Positions 1 to 10,670 of a DNA stretch of 64,000 nt are shown in pieces. A program made the position numbers and the translations under genes. Source of the DNA: Tyto alba (Eukaryota; Chordata; Aves; Strigiformes; Tytonidae). Numbering within the stretch: position 1 is the first letter of the stretch; each line of letters starts with the position of its first letter. The DNA lies in contig NW_024881324.1 in assembly GCF_018691265.1 (NCBI RefSeq), positions 2,979,730 through 3,043,729 on the forward strand, given 5' to 3'. Under the pieces are notes generated by a model that was not told the origin of the DNA, made no database searches, and saw nothing but the letters and a program-made list of their open reading frames with translations.

Positions 1-335
1 ATCTGGTCTCCAAAAACTGACTGGCAAGCAACAGTGAAGCAGGCACATGCAAAAAGCAAAAATATAAAAAAGGATGGCATGATGACTCTCTTCCACAAAA
101 GAAGTGTTGTAGTTAACTTAGTTCTTTATTTTTCCGGTACTGTAGGTACATTTATTTATATGGTTAAAATAGTTGCACTGACTCTAGAAGTGTCCATGAG
201 ATACTGCTCTTGATTTCAATTGGAGATAAAAAACACACTGCACTTCCTGTATATGTTTCAGAAGAAAAAATATTTTTTTCTCCCCCCACTGTGATCTTTT
301 TCATCGTTTTTCTTCTCTTTCTTCTACCTGTGTAG
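1..335 (+). other. BRD9: BRD9 intron (3' part)
   Basis: AT-rich intron sequence running into a strong pyrimidine tract (about 290-330) and the acceptor tgtag at 331-335. No exon is seen upstream of it inside the window. Confidence 0.75.
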
Positions 336-468
336 TTACCTTTCTTACAAGTGCTAGTACAGCACCTTCCATGCAAAACAACTCTATATTTCATGATTTG
401 AAATCAGATGAAATGGAACTCTTGTACTCGGCGTATGGTGATGAAACTGGGATACAGTGTGCCTTAAG
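336..468 (+). CDS. BRD9: BRD9, coding exon (first one in window)
   Basis: BRD9 is a nuclear acetyl-lysine reader and a defining subunit of non-canonical BAF (SWI/SNF with GLTSCR1/GLTSCR1L), which remodels chromatin at enhancers and CTCF sites. This exon gives two bases of a split codon, then 43 codons (TFLTSAST... to ...GDETGIQCAL), then AG of a split codon. The stretch KSDEMELLYSAYGDET is what I recognise as the BRD9 region C-terminal to the bromodomain. The acceptor is a long pyrimidine tract plus tgtag, and the donor is AAG|gtaagt. The bromodomain exons lie upstream, outside the window. The paralogue BRD7 is the main alternative, but its C-terminal sequence differs from the downstream exons here. 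Homology is judged from memory; the exon limits come from splice sites and frame continuity. Confidence 0.88.
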
Positions 469-1332
469 GTAAGTCCTTCCTTATTAGGAGGCCCAACTTC
501 TTATAGCAATTTTATGATAAGCAATTTGGACTAAACTCCAACAAGGAGCCTCTGAACCCTGATTTTTTTTTTTTTTTTTAATGTATTCTAAAAAATAAAA
601 AAAAAAAAACCTTAAAACTTGAAGCTAGTTTTTATCCTGGTTGGGTGGGTGAGGGTGGGGTTTGGTGTTTTTTTTTAGTGTGGGTTTTTTGTTTGTTGGT
701 TTGGGTTTTTTGTTGTTTTGGGTTTGGTGTTTGGTTTGTTTTTTTTTTTTTTCTCCTATTTGCACTTTTAAGTTACTCTGTTTTCTTGCAAGTCTGTCAT
801 GGATCTTGTTACTATGGTCTTTGACCACAGGATATTGTAGATTGCTAAAGATTTAGCATTTTGCTTTAAACCCAGCGATTAAGTAGGTTTAGATATGCAA
901 GTAATGAATTTCAGTGACTTTAAAACAGTGATATTTTACAACGAGTTTCAAAACAGTAAGTTACTAGAAAAGGGAAATGCTACTATTCATTAAATTGTCA
1001 GTCTTGAAAGGAAAGAATAAATCGCAAACTTTTTTCTTTGTGTTTTTTTTAACCCACTACCAATGATAGTTCAAGTGAAAATACACTGGTAGTTGTGAAA
1101 AATAAGTTTGCACATACATTTACTTCCATTTAAAAAAAAAAAAGGGAAATTTTTTTCTTCCTCTTCTTATCTAGAAGGCCTTAACTGCTTTTCTGAAGAC
1201 ACATAAAAGAGTAAAAGAACAAGGAAAATGTAGGTGTAATGCCATGTAGTTGGGGAAAACCATATTATAAGTTGAAATATTTTTTACAAAAGAAAACATC
1301 TTCTGTAATGCTTTTATCTCTGTTCCTACTAG
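469..1332 (+). other. BRD9: BRD9 intron, with a T/G-rich tract
   Basis: AT-rich intron. Positions about 560-770 hold runs of T and A and a TTTGGG-like low-complexity tract. Short ORFs on both strands here are products of that composition. The acceptor ctactag ends at 1332. Confidence 0.8.
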
Positions 1333-1444
1333 CTTACAAGAATTTGTGAAGGACGCTGGAAATTACAGCAAGAAAATAGTAGATGATCTTCTGGACCAGA
1401 TCACTAGTGGAGATCATTCCAAAACTATTTATCAGCTAAAGCAG
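1333..1444 (+). CDS. BRD9: BRD9, coding exon
   Basis: The first base completes AG|C (Ser), then 37 full codons follow (LQEFVKDAGNYSKKIVDDLL... to ...YQLKQ), ending in phase 0. The donor is CAG|gtgtgt. The ALSLQEFVKDAG and DDLLDQIT blocks are characteristic of BRD9. The frame joins the previous exon without a break. Confidence 0.92.
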
Positions 1445-2178
1445 GTGTGTCCTTGAGGCGCCAAAATGTCACAAGTACATCGTAACAAGAACAGACCTGT
1501 TTCTGTTTTTTAATATTTCATGGGATGCTTTGTTTTCCACTGTCAGTTTAAGCAGTGCTGGCTTAGCTGTTCATGCAACCACGCAGTGAACTGACTTAGA
1601 AACAGAATTAATTGGCAGAGGAGTAATCTTCCAGCTAGATCAGTTCTCCAATGCAGAGGGACCAACCAGGTGAACGGTGTTTGGGCAGCCCTGACACTCA
1701 GTGTCATGACTTACATATCTGCTTCTGATACGTAATGCTGCCATGCTTTTGTTAAGCATTTTTTTTTTTTTTAGTTAAAATGCAAAATATATTCCTTGTG
1801 GAAGAATTAATTATTTGGAACATTGAAATGTTGGAGAATAGGTTAATATTGTTTTATAGGTATCTGTTACCCAACAGTGCTGACTTTTAAACTCCATGTA
1901 GTACGTCTGAAGGAAATTCCTAGCACTTTGCCTAGGAGATTCATACTAAGACTGGAGAATAGATTTTTCTCAGGAGTCTGTATAATCCTAGTGGGAATGC
2001 TTGCATTCCCAAGACAAAATAGATTACCAGAAACCAGGAAGTCTTGTTTCATGTTACCTTCACTCTGAAAACCACTGTTAGTTTGACATAATTATCTGCT
2101 GTTTAAAATGATGGCATTCTGAATGATTCAAGATCAAAGAAAGGGAGACATGGGGGCAGACGGAAGGTATTCAGACTT

Positions 2179-2180
<2 letters not shown>

Positions 2181-2224
<44 letters not shown>
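2181..2224. repeat. (T)44 homopolymer
   Basis: 44 uninterrupted T residues on the + strand, next to the 5' end of the CR1 fragment. Confidence 0.95.
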
Positions 2225-2472
2225 CCAAACCAGGAGAGGGCAGATTTAGATGAGATCTAAGGCAGAAATCCTTCCCTGTGCGGGGGGTGAGGCGCTGGCC
2301 CCGGGTGCCCAGAGCAGCTGTGGCTGCCCCCTCCCTGGAAGGGTTCAAGGCCAGGTTGGACGGGGCTGGGAGCCCCCTGGGCTGGGGGAAGGGGGTCCTG
2401 CCCGGGGCAGGGGGATGGGACGAGGTGATCTTTAAGGTCCCTCACAACCCAAACCATTCTGCGACTCCTGAC
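2225..2472 (+). mobile_element. CR1 LINE, 3'-terminal fragment
   Basis: A 5'-truncated CR1 copy in sense orientation within the BRD9 intron. It begins near the typical CR1 segment gggcagatttagatgaga (about 2236) and runs through the 'ctgtggctgcccc...ccctggaa' and 'aggttggacggggctgg' blocks. It ends with 'atctttaaggtccc' and 'aacccaaaccattctg', the normal CR1 3' terminus. It is unusually rich in C and G. A T44 tract abuts its 5' side. ORFs of 60-80 codons on both strands over it are not genes. Confidence 0.85.
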
Positions 2473-3280
2473 ATGGTAGACATGAGATTATGCTAAATCT
2501 CTGCAGACCTAGAAGTAGAATAGAGTGGGTGATATTTGGGGAAAGGGAGACAATAGAATTAAAAATACAGAGGGTCCTTCAGAATTTTCTGGGTATTTTT
2601 TTTCCAGACCCTACTGGAAAAAGACTGTATATGAGGCAGGAAGAAATGTAAAGGATTAGTTCAAAAAAACTTCAAAGGTTCAAAAAGCTCAAAATCAGTA
2701 TTTGAATATTCTGCATCTAGAACTGTGTGTACACAGCACATAGAGCCTATCTTTATGATAAAACAGGTGCCTTTCCCTTTTTGCCATCTTGTTCTATGAA
2801 TGTTGTTCCAAAAGAGACTTTCTGAATACCTTTCAAATGGTGAATGGCTACTTATATTTAGAAATGCTGTTCAGTTGTCACGTATGTGGATAGGTATGGA
2901 TTTTGTGCAATGAAATGTGTTTCAGTGCTGGTAGGCCATGGTGTTTTATGCACGAGTATTTTGTGCTGCTACATCTGAGTAAGAATGAATATCTCTGAAA
3001 GTGCAACCATAAATGATTTGGAATCAGAAGTTACTGAAGTAATGACTGAGATACTGCACTTGAATGTAAAGTTCACAGGCAAAGAAACAGCGTAAGGAGG
3101 CTAAAAGACTAGTTAAAATGCATAATACTAAAATGTCTCAAAACCTTAATTGCTAAATTGTAATTGCATTACAGTTACGTAAAAGCTGTCTCTAGCCTCA
3201 TTTTGTATGTGAAATTGTACAAGAGAGTGGTCTTTCTCTGATGTTGAATAAAAGTAATTGTTAGTAATCTTCCTTTCCAG

Positions 3281-3319
3281 AGGCGAAACATCCCGGTAAA
3301 ACCACCGGATGAAGTTAAA
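3281..3319 (+). CDS. BRD9: BRD9, 39-nt coding exon
   Basis: A micro-exon of 13 codons (RRNIPVKPPDEVK), phase 0 at both ends. The acceptor is tcctttccag and the donor AAA|gtaagt. The peptide RRN-P-KPPDE is the BRD9 block that directly follows the QLKQ end of the previous exon. It is short enough to be missed by ORF finders. Confidence 0.9.
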
Positions 3320-3763
3320 GTAAGTTATGCTGATACTCAGTCCTTTTGGTTTTAATTTTTTTTTTTTTTTTAACTGGTAAAAGTGACTCAGCATTTAAAA
3401 TAGAGAAAGTGATATTCTCTGGGCTTCCAACTTTGAAATTCCTAGTTTTATTTAATGTGCATCTGTTCTGTATAATAATAGAGAAAAGCTTGGTAAATGA
3501 TAAAGAAGAGGCTGTCCTGAGAGGCTGTCTTGGTTAGTTCTAAACTGTTTACACGAATGGATATGGTCACCCCTTACAGAAGAGCTAGTCTTTATTTTTT
3601 GTAAAGGACCTACGCAGACATCACAAAACGTGATAGTGTGTTCTGTGGTGGCCGAGGATCTGTTCATGGTAAACCAGTAAATTAAACAAACTAAGAATAT
3701 TTTTAGGAAACATAAGTATAAGCTGTGAAATGCTAAGATCTAAAATATGATTTGGTTCTTTAG

Positions 3764-3835
3764 GTTTTGCCAGTTCTCATAAAAGAAGAACACAAGTTGC
3801 GTAATACCTGTCCGGATTCTTCCAAACAGATTATG
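3764..3835 (+). CDS. BRD9: BRD9, candidate in-frame cassette exon
   Basis: 72 nt with no stop, phase 0 at both ends, so it can be included or skipped without changing frame. It reads VLPVLIKEEHKLRNTC and eight further residues. The acceptor is ttctttag and the donor ATG|gtaaaa (weaker than the neighbours). I do not remember this peptide in mammalian BRD9, where the PPDE-K block is followed directly by the VG(D/E)-type block found at 5293. It may be an alternative, lineage-specific or unused exon. LIKEE fits the sumoylation consensus (hydrophobic-K-x-E). The exon structure is inferred; there is no transcript evidence. Confidence 0.45.
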
Positions 3836-5292
3836 GTAAAATGATTTGTGTGTTTACAAAAAAAAAAAAAAAAAAAATAAACCCAAAACCAATAAAAAAC
3901 ACGACCCAGAACAAACAAAAGAAAAACCAAACCTCGCCAAACAAACAGCCAAAAAAAAAAAAAAAGAGTGTTTTGAGCTATTAATTTTGTTTCAGTGCAA
4001 GGATATCAGGGATATGCATGCTCTGAGGTAGGAGACTAAACTTACAATATCTAGAATGAGCTTTCAGTACTGAAAATGGATTCTCTGGCACTCACTCTGT
4101 TTTAGCTATGGGCTTTGTCTGTCTTGTTGTTCTGCATTCTCTAGGTTAATTCAGCATGCGTAACTACATCTGAGGCAGAAGGACCACTTAGGAATCTGAA
4201 ATATAATTGTTGAATACTGCTGATGAATATTTGAGATTCATCATTCTGTAAAAGTGGAAAAAGACAGTAGTATTTATGAGTTCTACCACATCCATTGAAA
4301 ACATGTATTAGAAAGGAGGAGTGAATAATGCATATCTTATGCTTTCACAGCTACTAATCAAATCTTTCTTTGAGTGGTACAGGTTTTAACTTGCAAATTA
4401 TTTGTGACAACAGAAGAGATGCACTGTATTCCGTGGTACTTTACGTAAAAATTATATGGATAACATTATAGCAAATAATAAAATGTATAGTTTTATAAAT
4501 TATTCTGTTTTGTGGAAATGTTTGTATTTCTCTAGAAGGTGACTGGTTAAGTGAATTCATGCAAGCTCTAAGTTTCATTTTCACATTTCTAAAAGATAAT
4601 ACCTTATTGTGTATTTACCTGCATGTCTTATTCTTCCTGCTGGAATAGGCAACCTCAGAGAATTCTGTTGGAATGTGTTTTGAAGCTTAAGGACTTTTAT
4701 ATCTTACTTTTGCCATTACATAGCAGTATTGCAGCAGGTATGGAAAAAATGAAATAGTTGTAGTGCAGGCTGTATTTCGTTATCCAAATGTATAGAAAAA
4801 ATACTTGAGACACCAGCTGCAGCTGATACTGTGTATAGGGAGGCTCACCTTACTGGTTTTATTAGTCGCATACTAAAAATTTCAGTAAATCCAGTGTTGC
4901 ATTGGGAAGGTGAGGGGAAAAGAGGATCCGGGAGCACTTCATGATAGTCCTTCCCCCCCACCAGGGTTCTGCCATGGGACAGGGATTAGTTGAGCATGTA
5001 CCCAAGTCCCAGAGGATTTGGCAATGTTGGTATAACAGTCCCAGGGGATGAGATGAAAGATATTTAGACTAGCCTGCAGGTTCCTCGCTAGTCATACGGC
5101 TGGTCTGTCCTGGAACCAGGTTTGAGCTGCTTGTGGGTGCAGGTTGGCCAAGGTAGTTGTGGATGTTCCAGTGCTGAGTCTGGTGGTGCTCACTTCTGAG
5201 AGTACGGATTCATGCATTTACCTTAAACATGAAAAAGTTATTATGACGGCTTGTCGCTGCTGCTAGTGTTTCTGTTTCTTGTATTTTAATAG
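3836..5292 (+). other. BRD9: BRD9 intron with A/C-rich tract
   Basis: 3858-3965 is an A-rich low-complexity tract (A runs mixed with AAACC and AAAC motifs). The 4900-5220 region is more GC-rich but I recognise no element in it. The acceptor ttttaatag ends at 5292. Confidence 0.75.
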
Positions 5293-5395
5293 GTTGGAGA
5301 ATCTGCTGGAGACAGTAACACTTCTGAATTGGACTTCCTCTCTATGAAAACATATTCAGATGTATCCCTTGATATTTCTATGTTAAGTTCGTTGG
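5293..5395 (+). CDS. BRD9: BRD9, coding exon
   Basis: 34 codons plus one base: VGESAGDSNTSELDF, then MKTYSDVSLDISMLSSL, ending G|gtaagt. The M(K)-Y-DVS-DISMLSSLG block is a BRD9 signature. The exon is acidic and serine-rich, probably a disordered linker. It starts in phase 0, so it accepts either the 39-nt exon or the 72-nt candidate exon upstream, and it ends in phase 1. Confidence 0.92.
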
Positions 5396-7021
5396 GTAAG
5401 TAATTAAACAAGCCATCAATAATGGTTTAGTTGTACCATTTAGGCAAAATAACAGCTGGATTTACTAAGAATAACAAAGTTCAAAATGTATTAGTAAGTC
5501 TACGTTTGACATAGATAAAGTATATGGAAGGTACAAGATAAATGAAACCTCAGTCTGTTTTTCCTTTGAGACATCCATGTGCCAGCCAAGCTAACATTGC
5601 CTGTACCTCTGAAGAAACCACATAATTTGTACCTCACAGTTATGACAGCTTTGCTTGCTTGCTGTGTATATAATAATGTAAATTTTTAAGAATCAGCATG
5701 GAGCTTTGCCTCAGAAATGGTATTGTTTCTTATGCTGTCTTTTGAAATAACTTGGGAAGTAGGTTAGTATGTGAAGCTCAATCATATAACCACTTGGAAT
5801 GTCCCAAAACAAAAATCAGGAGAAACTGTGTGTTGGAAAGACTTTAGCTTCAAATAAGGCAGTCGTATAAAAGTATTGGGATGTTGTTTCAAACACTTAT
5901 CTTTGATAGGTATCCTTTAAATGCTATAAGACATAATGTTCCTGTTTCTGCAGGCGGCTGAGCTGGTCAAAAGTCTTCAAAAATATCATCACACAAAAAA
6001 AAATTATTGCTTGAGGTTTAAGATACTTTTAATTTAGAATGTGAAAGATGCCAAACTATCTATTACAAAACATAACCAATGTAATTCAAAACTTAAAGAA
6101 AAAAAATTTCTACAAATTTCTCCCATAAATGCGGTATTCTTTGAAAAGCAATTTTAAGCTCTGATTATGCTGTCACTAATTTTATTGCAGTTCAGTAAAA
6201 AATTAATAAATGTCTGTTTTATAGATAATGTTTAGACATACCAGTCTTACTATGAATTCCTTGCTCCACTGAAAGCTGCTTATATTTTTCTTTGATCTTT
6301 CTGTAAATAATCATACTTTTAGATTACTTAGTTTCCAGAGAGAGTTTATGGCATTATTTTTTGTATTAATTCTTACAAAGTTAGCAAGATGGCCTACAGA
6401 GAAGGGAGTTTATTTTCCTATTTAAAGTCAAGAGAAATTTTTTTGTAAGTCTTCAGGTGAAAGAAAGTGTGTGTTGGCATATACTTCCAGTTCCTTCAAA
6501 CTTCACAATTTTATTTGGCTTACTATAAAATCAGTGTATCTGGAGAAGATACTGTTCTTAAAACCTCTGATGGGGATTTTTTCACCTCCGTAAATTAAAT
6601 GTTCTATTTTAACTGTATTTTAAGTTAGATATTTAAGTAATCTTCCTACTGACTTTCTCTCCTTTGCTACAAAGTAAATGCTTTGCTTCCTGTCTGGAGT
6701 TCAACAGAGGAGGAAGACAAATGAAGCTCTCATAGCTGTTTAAATACTGGGAATCAGTTCAGTTTCAGCCATTTCCCATGATGCTCTCCTTCATTGTCCA
6801 GTATTGCCAAATGTATTTCCACATGTATTTCTTGAAACCGAAAACAGATCTGCAGCTGTTGCCTTTTGGTAGTGCAAAAGAAAATTCAAGGTTGAGATCT
6901 TCTGTGTAGTAGATAACACCTGTGCTAATTTATTTAGAATTTTTTTACAGTGACTTGGTAATTGCTGAGTCGATCTGCATACGCTGATTATGGGTTTTGG
7001 TTGGTAACTGGTGGTCCTTAG
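5396..7021 (+). other. BRD9: BRD9 intron
   Basis: 1.6 kb, AT-rich, no recognised retroelement. The acceptor ggtggtccttag ends at 7021 after a weak pyrimidine tract. If exon numbering follows human BRD9 (last exon 16), this corresponds to the intron that carries the human retrovirus-derived poison exon. Confidence 0.7.
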
Positions 7022-7189
7022 GGAAAGTGAAGAAGGAGCTCGACCATGATGATAACCATTTACATCTGGATGAAACAACTAAGCTGCTGCAGGACCTTCA
7101 TGAAGCTCAGGCCGACAGAGTGGGATCCCGGCCATCATCCAATTTGAGTTCCCTCTCCAATACCTCTGAGAGAGACCAGCATCATCTTG
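7022..7189 (+). CDS. BRD9: BRD9, coding exon (DETTKLLQDLHEAQ block)
   Basis: 168 nt. GG completes a Gly codon, then 55 codons follow (KVKKELDHDDNHLHLDETT... to ...ERDQHHL), then G. LDETTKLLQDLHEAQ is a short amphipathic helix conserved in the BRD7/BRD9 family; the S-rich tail SRPSSNLSSLSN is BRD9-type. VKKE near the start also fits the sumoylation consensus. The donor is G|gtaaag. Confidence 0.94.
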
Positions 7190-7954
7190 GTAAAGTTACC
7201 ACTTCTGCTCGAATTGAAATTGGTTGAAACTAACATTTTAATTTACGTAAATCTTTGCATGAAACTACTCTCATAAAACAGTGTGCTGACTGATGACAGG
7301 ATCATGTTTTAATTTTTAAGTATGCATTGCAAAGGTGACTAACAAGACTTTTGATTATAGTTATTTTTTGATTTGTCATGATTGAAGTAATTATGAAGTA
7401 AATTGATACTGACAGGCAAATCAAATATATGCACTTGCATTTTATGCTCTTAGAAATACCCAGGAGTGTGTACTATAATGTTTATTTTACTTCAGCATAA
7501 CTGTATGCAGCAAGTAACACATGGGATTCTACAATAGCCTTCCATTGTCAACTGTAAAATTCAGTGATAAGATAGGATGGCAGGGTAACGTACCGCTGAA
7601 CAATTGGGTGCCATTTCTAAGAAGGTGGGAGATACTGGTTTGATGATATTCAATTACATTTTGTGTAATTTTAATTTTCAACTCAGAGTAATGGAATAAT
7701 GAGTGTTTTTTTCAAAAAAGATCTAGATTATTGAAGAATCTTGTAATTTCTTTTTTAACATCTCTTGTTTAAATATCACTTAAATGTCTGTCTTGCTTTA
7801 AAAGTCTCAAAGGAACATGTAAAATAAGCATACTGTTTATATGCATAAGTATCTCTCAGTTATTTTTCTGCACTTTTAAAGGTTTTGATGTTGTTTTTTG
7901 TTTTTGTTTTTTTTTTTGTGGGTTTTGGGTTTTTTTTTTTTTCATATTCTACAG
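7190..7954 (+). other. BRD9: BRD9 last intron
   Basis: AT-rich intron. Just before the acceptor (ttctacag, ends 7954) is a long T/G low-complexity tract, 7880-7943, which doubles as the pyrimidine tract. Confidence 0.8.
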
Positions 7955-8055
7955 GTAGCCCTTCTCATCTCAGTGTTGGAGAACAGCAAGACATGGTTCA
8001 CGATCCCTATGAATTTCTTCAGTCTCCAGAAACCTCAAATGCCACTACTAACTAA
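7955..8055 (+). CDS. BRD9: BRD9, terminal coding exon and stop
   Basis: GT completes a Gly codon, then 32 codons (SPSHLSVGEQQDMVHD and then PYEFLQSPETSNATTN), then TAA at 8053-8055. HLSVGEQ and HDPYEFLQSPE are the BRD9 C-terminus; the last few residues differ from mammals, as expected for a tail. This fixes the gene as BRD9 rather than BRD7 and shows transcription on the + strand. Confidence 0.94.
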
Positions 8056-8855
8056 TCTGACATGTTCTATGTATATTTTGTATTTTAATTGTATCATGAT
8101 TTTTATAAAGTTTTTGTCCATGGCAGAAACATCAATTTTGTCCTCTTTTCTATGAGGATTCCTGTATAATATTATCATATATGCTGGATTAAACAAGAGA
8201 AAAACACCTACTTAGTACATCATGTTGTTAGCAATGTACCAAAACCTGCTTTTAATGTTTTGGGGGGTTTTTTTTGTTTGGTTGTTTTTTTGTTTTGTTT
8301 TTTGTTTGTTTGTTTGTTTGGGGTTTTTTTATTTTTTGTTGAGGGAGTTCATTGTCTACTCGTGTGCGAATCTTGACTGAAAACCAACAAATAATGTGTT
8401 AGGAAAATTTGTATTTTATAGAAACTAAGAAGTGAATTAAATGTTCCTAGTAGAATTATTTACCAGTTCTGTTAGGTCTTAACTTTAACATCTCCAAGGA
8501 TGAGTATTTTATTTCAGCAGTGACAGAACTGCACGAATTGTGATCATTATTACGTTTCCCACCTCCTAACCCTAATCATCTGTAGAAGCTGTTTCTGCTT
8601 CCCCATATTCTTAAATCTTTTTTTAATCGCTCTAGAGAATATTTAATTTGAGAATTACTAGCATTAAAATGCTCACTGTGAGAATTCTACCATGGACCTA
8701 AAAAAGATGGATGGTTTTGTGATCCCTTGTGTCTTGAAACAAAGAAAATATAATACTTATTTTTTAATTTGATGTGTATGTTTACTTGGATGGAAAAAAT
8801 ACTGGATAAGTGTGCTTTTGAGCAATTTTAAAATAAAACTTTTATAATTCAGTGC
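8056..8855 (+). other. BRD9: BRD9 3' UTR with poly(A) signals
   Basis: About 0.8 kb of AT-rich sequence after the stop. AATAAA lies at 8832-8837, followed by a T/G-rich stretch around 8855-8880 that fits a downstream element. A second AATAAA at 8936-8941 could give a slightly longer form. A (TTTG)n/T-run tract at 8260-8335 lies inside the UTR. Confidence 0.75.
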
Positions 8856-9625
8856 TGATGTAACTGGGGGATTTTGTACCATTCATATATGCAAGCTGGA
8901 CAAATGTTATGAATTTAGAGTATTTTGTAAATATTAATAAAAATACAAAACCATTTTTGATGTTTGTAAGTATCTTGTTCTTGCCAGGAGAAAATTTGCT
9001 GAAGTAGTGAGGGGTTTTGGTCTGAATTTTTGTGCTGCTTCAGAAGATGAAATTTATCATGCCACACATAGCTGTAAACAAAATTAACTGAATTACTAGG
9101 AACCAACAAAGAAGTCTGTCAGAAAGTTGATGCCAAAGTCTTGATTAAAGAGGGAGGTCTGTTCACTCACTGTAGGTGTCTGTGGTCTGGACTGTTTCCT
9201 CTCCCTCCTCCCCTGAGCTGCCTCTTCCCAGCCCCTCACTGCCCCCCTTTTTTGCTTCCCCCCCCCCCCCCCCCAGTCAGTCAGTTTTGCCAAACAGTTG
9301 AGGGAGCAGTGGCCCAGCTGGAAATTGAGAAGTGAGGGTCAGGAGACGGGCATTGCCTGGCAAAGGCAGCTCGAGAGCAAGGCTGCCCGAGTCAGGAGCC
9401 GTCTCGGGTGTGAAGGATTTGGCATCCGTGCTTCTCTCGGAACAAAAAATCTGCAGCCAACCTACCCTTCACCCCGCCAGTACATCATTCTGGTCTCAAT
9501 ACTAAACAGAAACACGGATTTTTGTTAAGACACTTTGATAAATGAGGTATCTTACCTATGTCAGCCCCCTTTGATAGAAGTACCTTGGGTTTGCAATTCA
9601 GCCTGAGATGGAAAGTTTTGGTTGT
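8856..9625. other. Intergenic, with a C17 run
   Basis: Just past the BRD9 poly(A) site. 9180-9500 is GC-richer and contains a run of 17 C at 9258-9274. No coding exon or known repeat recognised. The last bases, gttgt (9621-9625), form the target-site duplication of the next element. Confidence 0.6.
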
Positions 9626-10670
9626 TGTCGTGGTTTAGGCCTGATTGGCAGCCAACCACAATGCAGCAGCTCTCTCTCCCTTCCCCTCCGGCAATGAGAA
9701 GGGACAGAGAGCCAGGCTTGGGGTCTGAGATAGGACTGGGATGGGGGAAAATCCCCCTTTATGATCACGAGCAAAAGGCAGACTCGTTAGGGGAAGAAAA
9801 AAAGAGCATACGTTTATTACAGACACTAACAACACATAACAGAGTAGGACAGTGAGCAGCATTGCCACATCTTGAGAACACCTTCCCCCCACCCCTCCCT
9901 TCTTCCCGGGCTCAGTTCTGCTCCCGATATCTCTACCTCCTCCCCCAGGGGCGCAGGGGCAGGGAATGGGGGGTGCAGTCAGTGCTGCCACTTCTGCCAT
10001 CTGCGGTGGGGGGAGCTTCTGGAACTTGTTGCCCCTGCTCCAGTGTGGTCCCCCTCTCACAGCAGACAGTCCTCCACAAACCCTCTCCAACATGAGTCCC
10101 TCCCACGGGCCGCAGCGTTCCCCACACTGCTCCGTCATGGGTCACCAACTTTCTCCGACTGGATTCCCTCCCACGGCTGCAGCCCTTCCCGAGCTGCTCC
10201 GGCGTGGGACTCCCCCACATGCTGCAATCCTCCCAGCACCCAACTACAACAGCGGGGCTGCCTTTTCCCACAAGACCCCAGCCTTCTTTGGGCACAGCAT
10301 CTTGATCATCAAGGTGAAAACCACAGGCCATAAATCAGTGTCTGCTCCACTGTATATCTCCATGGGTGGCAGGGGGGGGCCGCCCTGCCGTCTCCCCACA
10401 GGATACAGGGGGGTCTCTGCTCCGGCACACCTCCCCCCTCCTGTCTTCCTCCATTCCTCCACTGACCTTGGTGTTCACGCAGCTGCCCCAACTCCTCCTC
10501 ACCAGTCCCACTCCTCCTCACCATGTCCCTTCTTAAATACGTTATCGCAGAGGTGCAGCTGATGGGCTCAGTTTTGGTGCAGAGGTGGAGCTGACGTGGA
10601 GCTGGGGGAGCTCCGAGAAGCTTCTCATAGGTGGCCGCCAAAAACTCCACCACTTACTCAACCCAGGACA
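9626..10670 (-). mobile_element. Solo LTR of an avian endogenous retrovirus
   Basis: On the - strand the element starts TGTCCTGGGTT and ends AAACCACGACA, the TG...CA ends of an LTR. Flanking 5-bp repeats are gttgt (9621-9625) and gtcgt (10671-10675), with one mismatch. Reading on the - strand, a TATTTAA box lies at 10533-10539 and AATAAA at 9813-9818. The middle carries degenerate tandem copies of a 'cc-cacgggc-gcag' motif. No gag, pol or env sequence is attached, so it is a recombined solo LTR. The same family occurs at 30165-31234. ORFs of 130-200 codons over it, on both strands, are by-products of GC content. Confidence 0.85.

Larger units (their letters stand above)
1445..3280 (+). other. 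BRD9: BRD9 intron holding a T44 run and a CR1 3' end
   Basis: Intron of 1.8 kb. It contains a homopolymer of 44 T at 2181-2224, directly followed by a GC-rich CR1 3' fragment (annotated separately). The rest is AT-rich with no recognised element. The acceptor tttccag ends at 3280. Confidence 0.8.

Noticed and set aside
9635..10562. Overlapping ORFs of 132-198 codons on both strands
   Set aside because: All lie inside a GC-rich solo LTR; the second family member at 30 kb shows similar but shifted frames, so nothing is conserved.
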